Shown: positions 34,753-46,738 of the stretch, piece by piece
Layout of the letters: each line of letters starts with the position of its first letter
Position numbering within the stretch: position 1 is the first letter of the stretch
Assembly (NCBI GenBank): GCA_936440205.1
Contig: OW387150.1
Coordinates: forward strand, 38,250,295 to 38,314,294
Direction: 5' to 3'
DNA: 64,000 bases
Source: Lepidonotus clava
Taxonomy: Eukaryota > Annelida > Polychaeta > Phyllodocida > Polynoidae
Made by a program: the position numbers and the translations under genes
The notes under the pieces: generated by a model
Told to the model about the DNA's origin: nothing
Database searches by the model: none
Seen by the model: only the letters and a program-made list of their open reading frames with translations

Positions 34753-35051
34753 GTGAATTGGGAACGTAAAAAACTCTTAATATCAGAAAAAAATAACTAA
34801 CACAGTTCAATTTTTTTCTCCTGACTACTTTACTTTTCTTATAGTAACAAAGAAAATACAGCATGAAAGCAATATCTACTTTTGGACATGGTCATGTGTC
34901 AATGGAGAGAACTGTTACCTCCTTGGCTTGTGATTTAAGCCCTCATATCGATGTTCAGATTGCCAACAATAAGTGGCTTATTTTTCTAGATTGACATCAA
35001 TAATTTAAATAACAGTTTTGCTTATGTTGGTGTGAAGGCATTACACCTCAC

Positions 35052-35109
35052 CTAGTAAAGGGACGAGCTTATCGTCAGTACCCTCAGGATCGATATCAGT
35101 GTTGGCCAT
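35052..35109 (-). CDS. Gene 3, first coding exon
   Basis: Minus-strand ATG at 35109 in an excellent context (CCAACATGG) followed by 19 codons, MANTDIDPEGTDDKLVPLL, ending at the donor CTAG|GTGAGG in phase 1. There is no signal peptide; the peptide is acidic and probably cytosolic. Upstream is GC-richer sequence with a GC box, inverted CCAAT boxes and an E-box, as expected for a TATA-less promoter. I could not find a matching downstream exon between here and gene 2, so the remaining exons are either small and missed or lie beyond other genes. Identity unknown. Confidence 0.45.
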
Positions 35110-35164
35110 GTTGGAGTACCAAGAACACAGCAAGACCTGTAGAGAGCAGGAACTGGCCCACTGA

Positions 35165-35480
35165 CCGGAATGATCCCGCCCCGTAATGCTCCTTACAGTC
35201 ACTGCAGTCTCTGACCCGTTAAACAGGGAACTGCTTTTCAACACCAAAAAAAGGCCCACCAATCAGAGACCAGATTACAGATGGCAGACGGCTTGGCACA
35301 CTTTTCATGCAGCTTAAAGAAACCAGCTCTCTGACTGACTGAGAATCCTTACTTCCGCAGTGCGAGTTAACGAGGCGAAAAAAACTACATTCACTGCAGG
35401 GCTTGACCAACCAATCAGAGCTCTCCTAAAGTGCCACGTGACAGGATGGTTTTTAGGCCAATGACGGGTTGAGTGGCGAG
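35165..35480 (-). promoter_or_regulatory. Gene 3 promoter region
   Basis: Contains a GC box (GGGGCGGGA at ~35172-35180), two ATTGG inverted CCAAT boxes in TCTGATTGG context (~35258-35267 and ~35411-35419) and a CACGTG E-box (~35434-35439). The left end of the segmental duplication (copy A) falls at the second CCAAT box, so copies B and C carry versions of this promoter edge (40228, 49212). Confidence 0.45.
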
Positions 35481-37019
35481 AGAAGGGGAAATGTGATGGA
35501 GGGGGCGTGGATAAGGAGAGTCAGGTGGAGAAGAGGGAGGAGAGGTGTCCTTTTCTGGGGCTGGTTAAAGTCACCAGAGGGGGGTGGGGCAATGTCCCCA
35601 ATATTCTATTACCATACTTTGATCTGCACTCATCTTATGTGCAGGTGAGAATGTATCTATACTTTTGGAGGAAACTCCCAATGTACTGATATAATAAAAT
35701 GTTACAAAAGTGTCAATTCTTATGCCAGCAAGGCATTGCAATGTGATTCATCATTCTAAATGAAAAGCTTTATGTAACTACAAACTTTCTTTCCTTTCAC
35801 ACCTGGATCTTGAAACAATGAGGTAAGATATGTAATTGTATTCATTTATGAAAACCAATACTGAGTACATAACATGGGAAAAGCAAAAATTGAAGGTCTT
35901 TCATTAATATGTGATAGAAAAGCAGACATTTCAGGTAATGATATATATGTCCTGAGAATGTGCATGTTTAAATATGTGTTCTTTGTTGTAGGGAATAAGA
36001 GGTTCGTTGTTCTGTTTCCCAGAAGGATCTTCCCACAACCCATTCCCTAATGTTCTGTACACCTTGTGTCCTGAAAGATCTCATGCCCAACACTCAGTCG
36101 GTAATGATGATTAGTCCCTCAGAATGAGAATTGGAGGCAGTAGTTACATTTTCCCAAACTTTCACCAAAAGCTCTTAATCCTAACCCCTCCCAGTCCCAT
36201 TACAGACATTACCATGGGCTGTTTTTACAGATTAATCATCAGCCGTAAGAATGATGGCTGGATGTGCTCCCTGCCCCTCTCGTACTTATTCCTGTGATCC
36301 AGATTGCTGAAGCATTGACTGGATTATTTGGTGAGATATTGATAATTAGTGTGGTGACGCCTTATCGGTGTGAGGAAAATCCATGGCTGGGATTAAAGAT
36401 GGTCTCTGTGTGAATGAGGAAAACAGTGGCTGGGAAAGCCGGTCCATAATGCATCAGCCATCGCGTCCTGAATGCCATGCCTGACAGCCGTGGGGGAAAT
36501 GCAATATCCCATTCATATAATCAAATATAACCAGAGGAGGAAGGATGATTATTTACCTTTTTGTCCTCAGTAATAAATTGATGGTCCCGCATTTGAACAG
36601 ATTTGTTTACTCAAACACAAATTATTTCATGTAGACTCAACGGTGACTAACTTGGGTTAAATTTTGATATTTCTACTCTTTTCAGAAGCAACATGATAAT
36701 GATACAGAAAATTATATTGATTGCAGATGTCTGAAATAACCTTGATGATCCATCTACATTGAGGTTTTGCTATCCTCTATCTAACTGTGTGGATGTTGTT
36801 ATTTGTTGTGGTGAAAGCTCCTTCGTAGATGGAAGCATACAATGGTCCTGGGGAGGAGACTGTCAGGGCTCTGATTGAATCACCGCTCTATTCAGTTTAC
36901 ACTGGCCCAATTTAGCGCCTCCCACTCATATCGTCTATAGTGCGGGTCACTCAGAAACTCCCGAGCCAACCTGTGATGTAACAAAAACATTCTGCAACCA
37001 TACTTTTTCAACCAGATTA

Positions 37020-37330
37020 TTACTTACGAAGATGGCACATAACAATAATGTTATTGATGGTGAGGTTGAAACCTCACCAAATCAGAATGGTATCATAATG
37101 TTGTTTTTTTTGGAGAGGTTTAGACCAAATCATAAAAGAATGTTATAAGAAAATTTTTTTTTTGTTGATGAACATAACCAGAACATTGTAATAACGTCAC
37201 AATAAAATGTCACAACAGTAGGTTGCAGCGACGTCATTGGGAGTCATCAAAGGAACATAACAAGAACCAAATACAGAACCTACAAGAATGTTGCTGCAAC
37301 GTTGAAATAACTTTGCATCCTTGGCTTGGT
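37020..37330 (-). repeat. Dispersed repeat family R1, copy 3 (in unit A)
   Basis: Contains GAACATAACCAGAACATTGT and GGGAGTCATCAAAGGAACAT. Present at the same place in unit C, absent from B and D. Confidence 0.6.
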
Positions 37331-37829
37331 CTGTATGTATTGATACAGCCTTACACAAAAATCACTCTGTCAGACTCTGAATGTATTAACACGGCCTCCC
37401 ACTAATGTCACTTATTGGGCGTGTCTCTCACATTCTCCCAATTATGTCACCTATGGGGTATGTCTCTCCCACTAACGTTACCTTTGGGGTGTGTCTCCCA
37501 CAGAGTCTGTGTGTATTAACACGGTTAACACACAAGGAATTTCTATTTCGGTCTGGGCCAGTATCAACCTTGAATCCAGATTAGTGTCAGGCTCCTAAAA
37601 ACAAACATTGTTTAGAGAGATTGGAGGTTATAACACAGAATGCCTTTGGTGTTTTGGAATCATCAGTTGTATCTATAGAATTAGGGTTAATCCCCTCCCC
37701 ACCTGTTAATATATTGCGGATCTGTCCCTGCGTCTCTGTCCTTCTCTCTCTCGGAGCCCCATTCCCAACCAGCCCAGACCCTCCCCTTGTGGCCCTGCCC
37801 ATCAGTACCCTGTCAACTCATCTATTATG

Positions 37830-38145
37830 CCCTGGAGACCTGCAGGAGAGCCAGAGGAAACCCAGAAGAGACACAGAGGAGGCCCACGGGAGACCAATGG
37901 AAGACCCACAGGAGATCAACAGGTGGACCATAGGAGAGCCACGAGAGACCCACGGGAGACAAACATGAGGCCCACATGAGGTCCAGAGGAGACCCAGAGG
38001 AGACCAGCAGGAGACTGACAGGAGACCCCCGGGAAACCCACAGGAGGCCACCAGGAAACCCACTGGAGACCCACTGGAGACCGACGGGAAGCCCACAGAA
38101 GATCCACGAGAGACACACAGGAGATCCATGAGAGACCCACAGGAG
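37830..38145. repeat. 12-bp GAGACCC-type array, unit A
   Basis: Degenerate 12-bp units around GGAGACCCACAG. Because 12 is a multiple of 3 and the unit has few stops, frames on both strands stay open (for example 37818-38129 minus). Confidence 0.88.
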
Positions 38146-41100
38146 CCATTTGGGTATTAGTTCTAAAGATGAGAAGGATATAAATCTACCTAGCTACCTA
38201 TTAGCCATGTATTTGGTCTGTCTATTTAAGCCCAAATTTTATATTACCATCTCCTCAAAATCAATGCATTCCTGCTAGAGTGATTTGTCATATTTCAAAA
38301 ATATAACATTTACAGAACTCTACCGTAAAAATCAATTACCATTTTATGTAAGATTGAATACCATTATGTGCATTGAAGGCGACTTTAACATTCGGCAAAG
38401 GGAACCCCCCCCCCCATTCCCCATAAACTGTATTGATTTATCAGTCAAAAAATAACATATCTCCACATATTAATGGTACAGTCATGGATTTACTTTATCT
38501 GATAAATGTATAAATGCTGCTGCTCCTTCCCCCTGCCCGGTAAGCTTCCCTGTTCACAACAGACTTGATCTGCTTCCCCTGCACCTTCTCTCCACCATCA
38601 GTAAAACAATCAGAGATATTCATGGGAATTCAATTTTCAACTTATTTTTACTGGGACCACATTGTTTTAGCTCAAATGCCATTGGATTATGAATGTCAAC
38701 TGGAGAAAGGCTTCCATTCACGATTCGTTCAATGCATCAGCAAATTAAATACATTTTACAATGTGTTAGAATGGAAAGAGAGCAGTTTCCCATATAGCCC
38801 ACGGAGTAGTGTCGCTTTCTAATATGTCTTCGGCATTTGCAGAATCGATGCCAAATGCACCAACACCAATTAAGAAAATCAGTGAAAGCATTTTAAGCTA
38901 CAACTGGGATCTAGTGCTAACTAAAGGCCATAATCCACGTACTGATTTTGCTGCATATTAAAAAAATTGGCAGTGGGAATGAAGGTCAAAAGCAAAAATG
39001 TTACACATTGTTAGAAAGGTCTCACAATTCTCTTTCAAATAATATATACTATGTAAGGATTTATGCCTTATTCTCAAAGAAAATCAACCAAAAGCTAAAT
39101 TGGCAGCATCAAAATCGGTATGCGGATATGGCCTTAAGGCTGTTCATCTACATTCAAATGGAAGTAATGTAGCCATCAATATTTGTTAAGTGCTGCTGTA
39201 TGTATATTGATAAGTTAGCTTTTCATGTGTGTTGGTTTGTGGACAAGAAAAGGTGCATTTGTATCACTTATTTAGTAAGGGCTTCTACGTTGCCTGGATC
39301 CGGGACACTCACTACAATCTCTGCCTTCTCCATGGGACTGATATGATATGTTGTCACTGCAGGAGAAAGGCCCTGGGAAGGAAACTCAACATAAAAATCT
39401 TTTTACTTGTTATAGACGTGACTACTAGCTTCCCCTTCATAATTGTTTAACGTCAATCCACCTGTTTCTACAAAACCACCTCCGTAGACTAAAAACATGC
39501 AGACAGTTGGAGGAGAAGGTCGTGTTTTTGTGAAAGGTCAATCAGCATGACATTGTGAAACATGGAACGGATTGTGTTTTTCTGCGCCCTTTTTCATGTG
39601 ATACGCTGACGGCACATCCTACCGAAGACCTGACTTCACCGATGTCATTTCTTCTCATCTCGTAATGCATACAAGACTAAACATTATGATGAATACACCA
39701 TACAGACCAAATACAAATCTTAAATCATTCTATCACTTTCCTTTTCTCACTATATACATAAGGGAATATTGTGGAATTTTCCCATTACAAAAATGGGTTA
39801 CTAAGTAAGTAAGACATCTAAACTTAAAAACAATCAAAGGTGCATTTTTGTCCAGCCATTCTAACCTGTTTCGGGCTAATGATCATCTAAAAAATATATA
39901 GGCCTTTTGACTAACCATTGATCATAAGATGAGGATCAAAAACCTGGAACTTTGGATTACCATCGACATACCCTATCTCTTAGGCCATCAGTTCTGCTTT
40001 TACATATAAAGCCCATCAAAGAGTCCTATTCATCATTTAAAGGGATTATAGACTATCTGTCAGGATTCTGAGCGAACCAGTGTTGTAATAAAGGAGTTAC
40101 AACCTTTAGAAACAATAATTTGGCAATTTCTATATAAATAAATTCCCTTTCAATCTCTCATTTTTTAAGTCAAAACCTATTTAGTAAAGTCTTTGTAAAT
40201 GAAAGAATTAAAAGAAAACAGATACCAATCAGAGCTCTCCTAAAGTCCCATGTGACAGGATGGTTTTTAGGGAAATGGCGAGTTGAGTTGTGAGAGAAGT
40301 GGGAATCTGAAGGAGGGGGTGGGATAAGGATAGTCAGGTGGAGAAGAGGGGTGTCCCTGTAGGGGGGCTGGGGGAGTGGCTAGAGGAATGGACCAAAGTT
40401 TCTAAATGTCTAAACTAATTGCTTGGTCTGCACTGAACTTTGATCCAGGTAAGAAAATACATGTAGACTATTGGAGGAAATTCCTGATCTTCAAATCTAG
40501 TAAAATTTCATACGAGTTTCTATCATTATGTCAGCAATGGGTCACACATATATGTCATTTAAGGATCGTGAGAAAAAGCTCTATGTATCTATGAACTTCT
40601 TCCTTTCCATGTTAAATTGAAAGAATTAAGTTGTTATGCAACTGTATTTATTCATGAAAACCCATTCTGAGTATATAAAATGAGAAAAGCAAAATTTAAT
40701 TCTTTTTCAAATATGATAGGAAAGCAGACATTTCAGGCAATGATTTTCAATATAATTATGATGTCCTGAGAACGAGGAAAGCAAAATATGTGTTCTTCAT
40801 TGTAGGGAATGATAGGTTCGTTGTTCTGTTTCCCAGATGGATCTTCCCACAACCCATTCCCTAATGTTCCGTATGCCTTGTGTCCTGACACATCTCATGC
40901 CCAACACTTCGTCAGTAATGATGATTAGTCCCTCAGAATGAGAATTGGAGGCAGTCGTTACATTTTCCCACACTTTCACCAAAAGCTCTCAATCCGAACC
41001 CCTCCCAGTCCCATTACAGACATTACCATGGGCTGTTTTTACAGATTAATTTTCAGCCATAAGAATGATGGCTGAATGTGCTCCCTGCAATTCTTGTACT

Positions 41101-41754
41101 CATCCCAGCGATCCGGATTGCTAAAGCATTGACTGGATTATCTGGTGAGATATTGATAATTAGTGTGGTGACGCCTTATCACTCTGAGGAAAATCCATGG
41201 CTGGGATTAAAGATTGTCTCCGTGTGAATGAGGAAAACAGTGGCTGGGGAAGCTGGTCCATAATGCATCAGCCATCGCATCCTGAATGCCATGCCTGACA
41301 GCTGGGGGAAAAATGCAATATCCCATTCACACAATCAAATATAACCAGAGCAGGCTGGACGAGTATTTACCAATTTGTCCTCAGTATTAAATCTATGATC
41401 CCATATTTGAAATGATTTGTTAACTCAAACACAAATTATTTCATGCAGACTCAACAGTGACAAAATTGGGATAAATTTTGATATTTCAACTCTTCAGAAG
41501 CCACATGATAAAGATGCAGAAAAATACATTGATTGCAGAAGTCTGATGTAACCTTGATAATCCATCTACATTGAGGTTTTGCTATCCTCTATCTAACTGT
41601 GTGGATGTTGTTATTTTGTTGTGGTGAAAGCTCCTTCCTAGACAGAAGCATTCAGTGGTCCTGGGGAGGAGACTGACAGGGCTCTAATTGAATCACCGAT
41701 CTTTTCAGTTTACGTCTGCCCAATTTACAGCCTTCCACTCAAATCATCTGTACA

Positions 41755-42170
41755 GTGGGTCACTCGCTGAGTCTGGATGCATTTACACAGCCTCCAACTA
41801 ACATCACCTTTTGGGCGTGTCTTTCACAGACTCAGTGTGTATTAACATAGCCTCTTACAAACGTCACATATAGGGTGTGTCTCACCCATAATCTGTACAT
41901 ATTAACTCAGTCTTCAACTAACATCACCTATTGGGCGTGTCTTTCACAGACTCTGTATGTATTAACACAGCCTCCCATTAACTTTATCTATGGGGCATGT
42001 CTCTCACAGATTCTGTATTTATTAACACAGGATACAACTAACGTCACCTATAGGGCGTGTCTCTCCCACTAACGTCATCTATGTGGCGTGTCTCGAACAG
42101 ACTCTGTATGTATGAACACAGCCTCCAAATAACATGACCCATGAGGCGCATCTGTCTCAGAATCTGTGCC
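41755..42170. repeat. About 49-bp tandem repeat, unit B
   Basis: About eight units containing GTATTAACACAGCCTCC, ACTAACGTCACCTAT and GGCGTGTCTCTC. Shorter versions are at 37370-37510 (A), 51015-51180 (C) and 56500-56760 (D). Confidence 0.8.
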
Positions 42171-42269
42171 TATTCACTAGTAGTCAGTTTCCTTGTATGC
42201 CAGTGTATTCTGTGTAATTTGGCCCTGACGGACCGGTGTGCACTAATATCAACCATGAATCCAGCTTAG

Positions 42270-45200
42270 TAGTCTGGCAGCCAAGCTCAAGAAAGTAGCT
42301 TATTTTAGGAGTTCGTTTGCACTGAAAGGTTTATACCTAAAACCATTTTAGGGTTGTAGAGGGGTCCTTTGCGGACCATTTAAGCTCGGTTGTCACTTTG
42401 TAAAGGTGTGCATGGCCGTGACAACTGCCATTTTGTTTGGCAATTGTGATAGAAATTTGTCTTGCCTTCAAGATATCTATTCCTATGATAAACATGTCAA
42501 TTTTGCATCAGGCTACTTCATATTGGAAATGCTAACAGTAATTAGTAAGGGTGATTACCAGGTCAAACAACTTTGACCTTGATAAAGGTCAAGGTCATCA
42601 AAATTGACGTTGAAATCTTAAAAACATGAAAAATGAGGTATTTACTTTCAAATACACTGTCATGCTTTATGTTTTAATATAAAAGAATATATCTAAATAT
42701 TACCCTCTGAATACTCAAAAGAGCAGAAAACTGCTCATATGCAGTATTTGGTGACAAAAGTTAAGATATTTTGTGATTGCAATTACTTATTCTGAATTCA
42801 TAAAAATTATGATAAGTAAAACGACTTTTTTCTTAATTGAGATGCTTGCTCATCCTTAATTTTCTTTCTATTAAGTACATAGTTAGGGATCATTATAGTG
42901 ATTATATAAGTGATGTATTTTGGCCTTACCAAGGTCAAGGTCATCTGATTTGATGATTCTACATAAATGTGAAAATAATGTCAGAAATCTTTATGTGAAA
43001 TCTGTCTGCCAAGCCCAAACTGTATAATATCAAGCATTAAAGCTTGATTCAAGAACAGAGATTGGCCTTAACACAGGGGTACTTGTAACAGGTACTAGTG
43101 CAAAAATCTCAGTGTCGGTGCAGAGTTTTCCCAGTTAGCTCAATGGGTTAATTTAATGCAGGTCAAGAATGTGGCTTCAAATTTGATGATGTGCCAGAAT
43201 TGATATGTAAAATTTACATATCAATTCTGGCACATCATCAAATTTGAAGCCACATTCTTGACCTTCATATTGTATGTTTATTCTGAATGATGAATTCTCA
43301 TCCTATTCTAATCCGGACTAGACCATTTGAATTTGTGTAAATATCACTGGCTAATCACTAGCCCTGGGGGCTATACTAAATGATTAGGGGAAAACACCAG
43401 ATAAATTATTTAGAAACTTACTCATACATTAGTCCTTTTTATCCTACTCAAGCAATATCTATTAATGTATATCTTTTCACTGTACATGCAATTTAGGTCT
43501 TCATTTTTGGGTATGGAGGAGAATGGGGAAATCCTAGGGAAATCAAGCAAATATTATAGAACTTATGCAGGATCAAAAGGATAGATATTACAAAAGATAC
43601 CAAATCCATTATGATTAAGCAACTGAATTCACCTAACCTTCAAAGATCCAGTATAACAACACAGGGGTAATAATAACCAAATCATTTTGCTTCTAAGAAT
43701 GTTTGTGGTTATTTTCAATGTAGTAAAATTAGCAGGACCATTGGATACACTGTTGCATGTAACTACATACCCATGTGAAAAGTGCATGCATACATGAAAC
43801 ATACATATATGAAACCCTTCCATTACTGCATGAACCATTCAGAAGCAAAGTTCTTCTAGGTTAGTTTTAAAGATATACCCTTGTAAATAGATAGGTAAGA
43901 AAAAGGAACCTTTGCAGTGCAACATAACAAAGGAAGATGCAAATGTGACCTCCAATCATTAAAGGCATAAGTCACTCAAAACTATTTGGAGCATATATGG
44001 TAAAATAAAGATAAAAGTTGAAAACCAGAAATTGAGTTTTCCATAGAAATGAGAGGGAAAATAATTTAATTCTACATTTAGGACACAATATCCAAATAAT
44101 GAATGAATAATTATAAGTTATTGATAGATTACCCTTATGGTTATTAATAAAGTCTGTTATAATTTCCATTACCATCAAGATAGTTGCAATTGGTATCTAT
44201 GAATTAATAACAAGTTTTCCCTAAAACAGTGTCTGAAGTGCAATACTTCAAACATTCATGAATTTGGTAGGGGATTACAAGTAGGTTGGCTAAAGGAACA
44301 TATTAGGCCAACGTTTTTCCTTTGGTTCTCATTTAATCAAGAACTTCCACTGAACTACTAGTCTTCAAAGTAAATTAACTGTATTCCTTTTTTGAGTAAC
44401 CTTTTGAATTATGAATAATTAGAACATAGAATTAAGAAAAGAATTGATAACAGAATGTTGAAGTGAATATATGCAGTGAGGACACAGCATATTATCTTAT
44501 GTCTAAAAATCAGAATAATGAAAGCAGTAAGAGCAGGACTGATATCTCCAGGAGATCGGAGGCTTACAACTTTGACATTATACAGGAGAGGTGGGGGGGA
44601 CCCTATATGGATTTGCAATCGTTCTAATATAATGTATTAGAACAGGAGCAGGTCCAGGGGGACCCAACCATCTCTTTATCAACCATGTATCTGTAATCAA
44701 CAATTATACAGTTGTAGTATAACTATCTGAAGTTCATTCAGTACCAAGCATGTTATTTTGAATGGCCTCCATACATAAAATGCATCTTTGAAGCAAACCA
44801 TTTATGCTTATGGTATTTCCTTGAAAGTCTAAGGGTGTCCCCAGAAATCACTTTTGAATGTAACTTAGTCAGTTAGCCACCAAGACAAATAAATTGTCAT
44901 GAGAAACATATATTTAGGCTATCAAATCAAATGACCTTGACCTTTGTAAGGTCAAACTTCACCACCTATACAATTATTATAATGATCCCTAGCTATGTAC
45001 ACAATAGAAAGGGAATGAAGGATGAGCTAATATCTCATTCAAGAAAAAAAGTAATTTTACTCATAATTTTGAGGATTCAGAATATTATGACTGCTATCAT
45101 AAAATACCTAACTTTTGCCACTGAACTTTATATTTAAGCAGTTTTCTGATTCTCTGAGTATTCAGACAGTAAGATTTAGATATATTGTTTTATATTAAAA

Positions 45201-45591
45201 CATAATTTGAAAAGCATGATGATGTATTTGAAAGTAAATACCTCATTTTCCATGTTTTCAACATCAATTTTGATAACCTTGACTTTTATCAAGGTCAAAG
45301 TTGCTTGACCTGGGAATCACCCTTCCTAATTACTGTTAGTATCTCTAATAAGAAATAGCCTGATCCAAAATTGACATGTTTATCATAAGAATAGATATCT
45401 TGTAGACAAGTCAAATTTCTGTCACGATTGCCAAACAAAATGGTGGTTGTCATGGCCATGCACACCTTTACAGAGTGACAACCGGGCTTAAATGGTCTGC
45501 ATAGGACCCCTCTACAACCCTAAAATGGTTTTAGGTATAAACCTTTCAGTGCAAACGAAAGTGAAAATTTCATACCTTGGCTGCCAGACTA
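42270..45591. mobile_element. Foldback DNA element with ~0.68-kb terminal inverted repeats
   Basis: Left arm 42270-~42960 and right arm ~44920-45591 are inverted copies with moderate divergence. Both start TAGTCTGGCAGCCAAG and share GCACTGAAAGGTTTATACCT and AACCATTTTAGGGTTGTAGA. TAG flanks both ends (42267-42269 and 45592-45594). The matching place in unit D (~57080, GCTTAGTTTCTTGG) is empty with one TAG, confirming insertion with a 3-bp duplication. The ~2-kb middle has no transposase, so it is non-autonomous. Confidence 0.82.
43161..43263. repeat. 103-bp perfect palindrome inside the foldback element
   Basis: Two 51-nt arms are perfectly inverted around a single A (centre TATGTAAAATTTACATA). 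The left arm overlaps a tRNA-like segment: A-box-like TTAGCTCAATGGG at ~43133-43146 and B-box-like GCTTCAAATTT at ~43174-43184. Confidence 0.9.
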
Positions 45592-45774
45592 TAGTTCCTG
45601 GAAACAATTTGTTAGAGAGGTTTATAACAGGAAATGCCTTTGGCGGGCCCTGGACAAGTTTCCTGGTTGACCTTGAGCTCTTCGAATTTCGAGTCATTTA
45701 ATATAGAATACATGTTAATCCCCTCATAGCCTGGTAGTATATCTGGATCTATAACTGTGTGTGACTTCCCCTAG

Positions 45775-46738
45775 GAAACCCACTAAAAAACACAGGGTAT
45801 CCAGTGGAGATCCAGAGGAGGCCAACAGGAGACCCATGGGAGACCCAGAGAAGGTCCACACGAGACACATAAGAGGTCCACGGGAGACCGACAGGAGACC
45901 GACGGGAGACCGACGGAAGACCGACGGGAGACCCACAGGAGACCCACGGGAGGGTTATGGGAGTCTAATCCGAGACCCACAGGAGGCCAAAGGAGGCCTA
46001 GGCGAGACCCACAGGAGACCCACGGGAGACACACAGGAGACTAAGAGAAGACCCACATGAGACCAGGGGGAGACCTGTGAAAGACTCATGGGAGTCCAGC
46101 GGGAGTCCTGCGGGAGTCCTGGGGAGTCCTACGGGAGTCCCATGGGAAACCCACGGGAAACCCATGGGACACCCATGGGAGACATGGAAGACCCACATGA
46201 GGCCCACACGAGGCCATGGGAGACCCACGGGCGACCCACGGGCGACCCATGGGCGACCCGCGGGAGGCCCACGGGAAACCACGGGAGACCCGCGGGAGAC
46301 CCGCGGGAGACCCACGGGAGACCCACGGGAGACCCACGGGAGACCCACGGGAGACCCACGGGAGACCCACGGGAGACCCACGGGAGACCCACGGGAGACC
46401 CACGGGAGACCCACGGGAGACCCAAGGGAGACCCAAGGGAGACCCAAGGGAGACCCAAGGGAGACCCAAGGGAGACCCAAGGGAGACCCAAGGGAGACCC
46501 AAGGGAGACCCAAGGGAGACCCAAGGGAGACCCAAGGGAGACCCAAGGGAGACCCACATGAGGCCCACATGAGGCCCACATGAGGCCCACATGAGACCCA
46601 CATGAGGCCCACATGAGGCCCACATGAGGCCCACATGAGGCCCACATGAGGCCCACATGAGGCCCACATGAGGCCCACATGAGGCCCACATGAGGCTCAC
46701 ATGAGGCCCACATGAGGCCCACGGGAGGCTCACATGAT
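45775..46738. repeat. 12-bp GAGACCC-type array, unit B (expanded)
   Basis: A degenerate left part (to ~46260) is followed by three homogeneous blocks. These are GGGAGACCCACG repeated (~46270-46420), GGGAGACCCAAG repeated (~46420-46550) and ACATGAGGCCC-type repeats (~46550-46725). Frames open for up to 226 codons on both strands are artefacts. Confidence 0.92.

Larger units (their letters stand above)
35411..40227. repeat. Tandem segmental duplication, copy A
   Basis: First of four diverged tandem units (A-D, 35411-62293). Landmarks in order: promoter-like edge (AATCAGAGCTCTCCTAAAGT), conserved core (~35995-36545), R1 insertion (37020-37330), ~49-bp repeats (~37370-37510), GAGACCC array (~37830-38145), block with AATTCAATTTTCAACTTATT (~38600), block with TAAGGGCTTCTA (~39278), TTTGTCCAGCCATTCTAACC (~39846). 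Copy A lacks the segment after the array that B, C and D have. No open frame is kept across copies. Confidence 0.85.

Noticed and set aside
38565-38822. 85-codon frame in unit A with a partial counterpart in D
   Set aside because: Not open in B and C; no start or splice conservation.
40797-40982. Minus-strand frame (MVKVWENVTTASNSHSEGLI...) also open in unit D at 55663-55848
   Set aside because: The similarity follows from the duplication; the frame is interrupted in unit A and partly deleted in C, so there is no sign of coding constraint.
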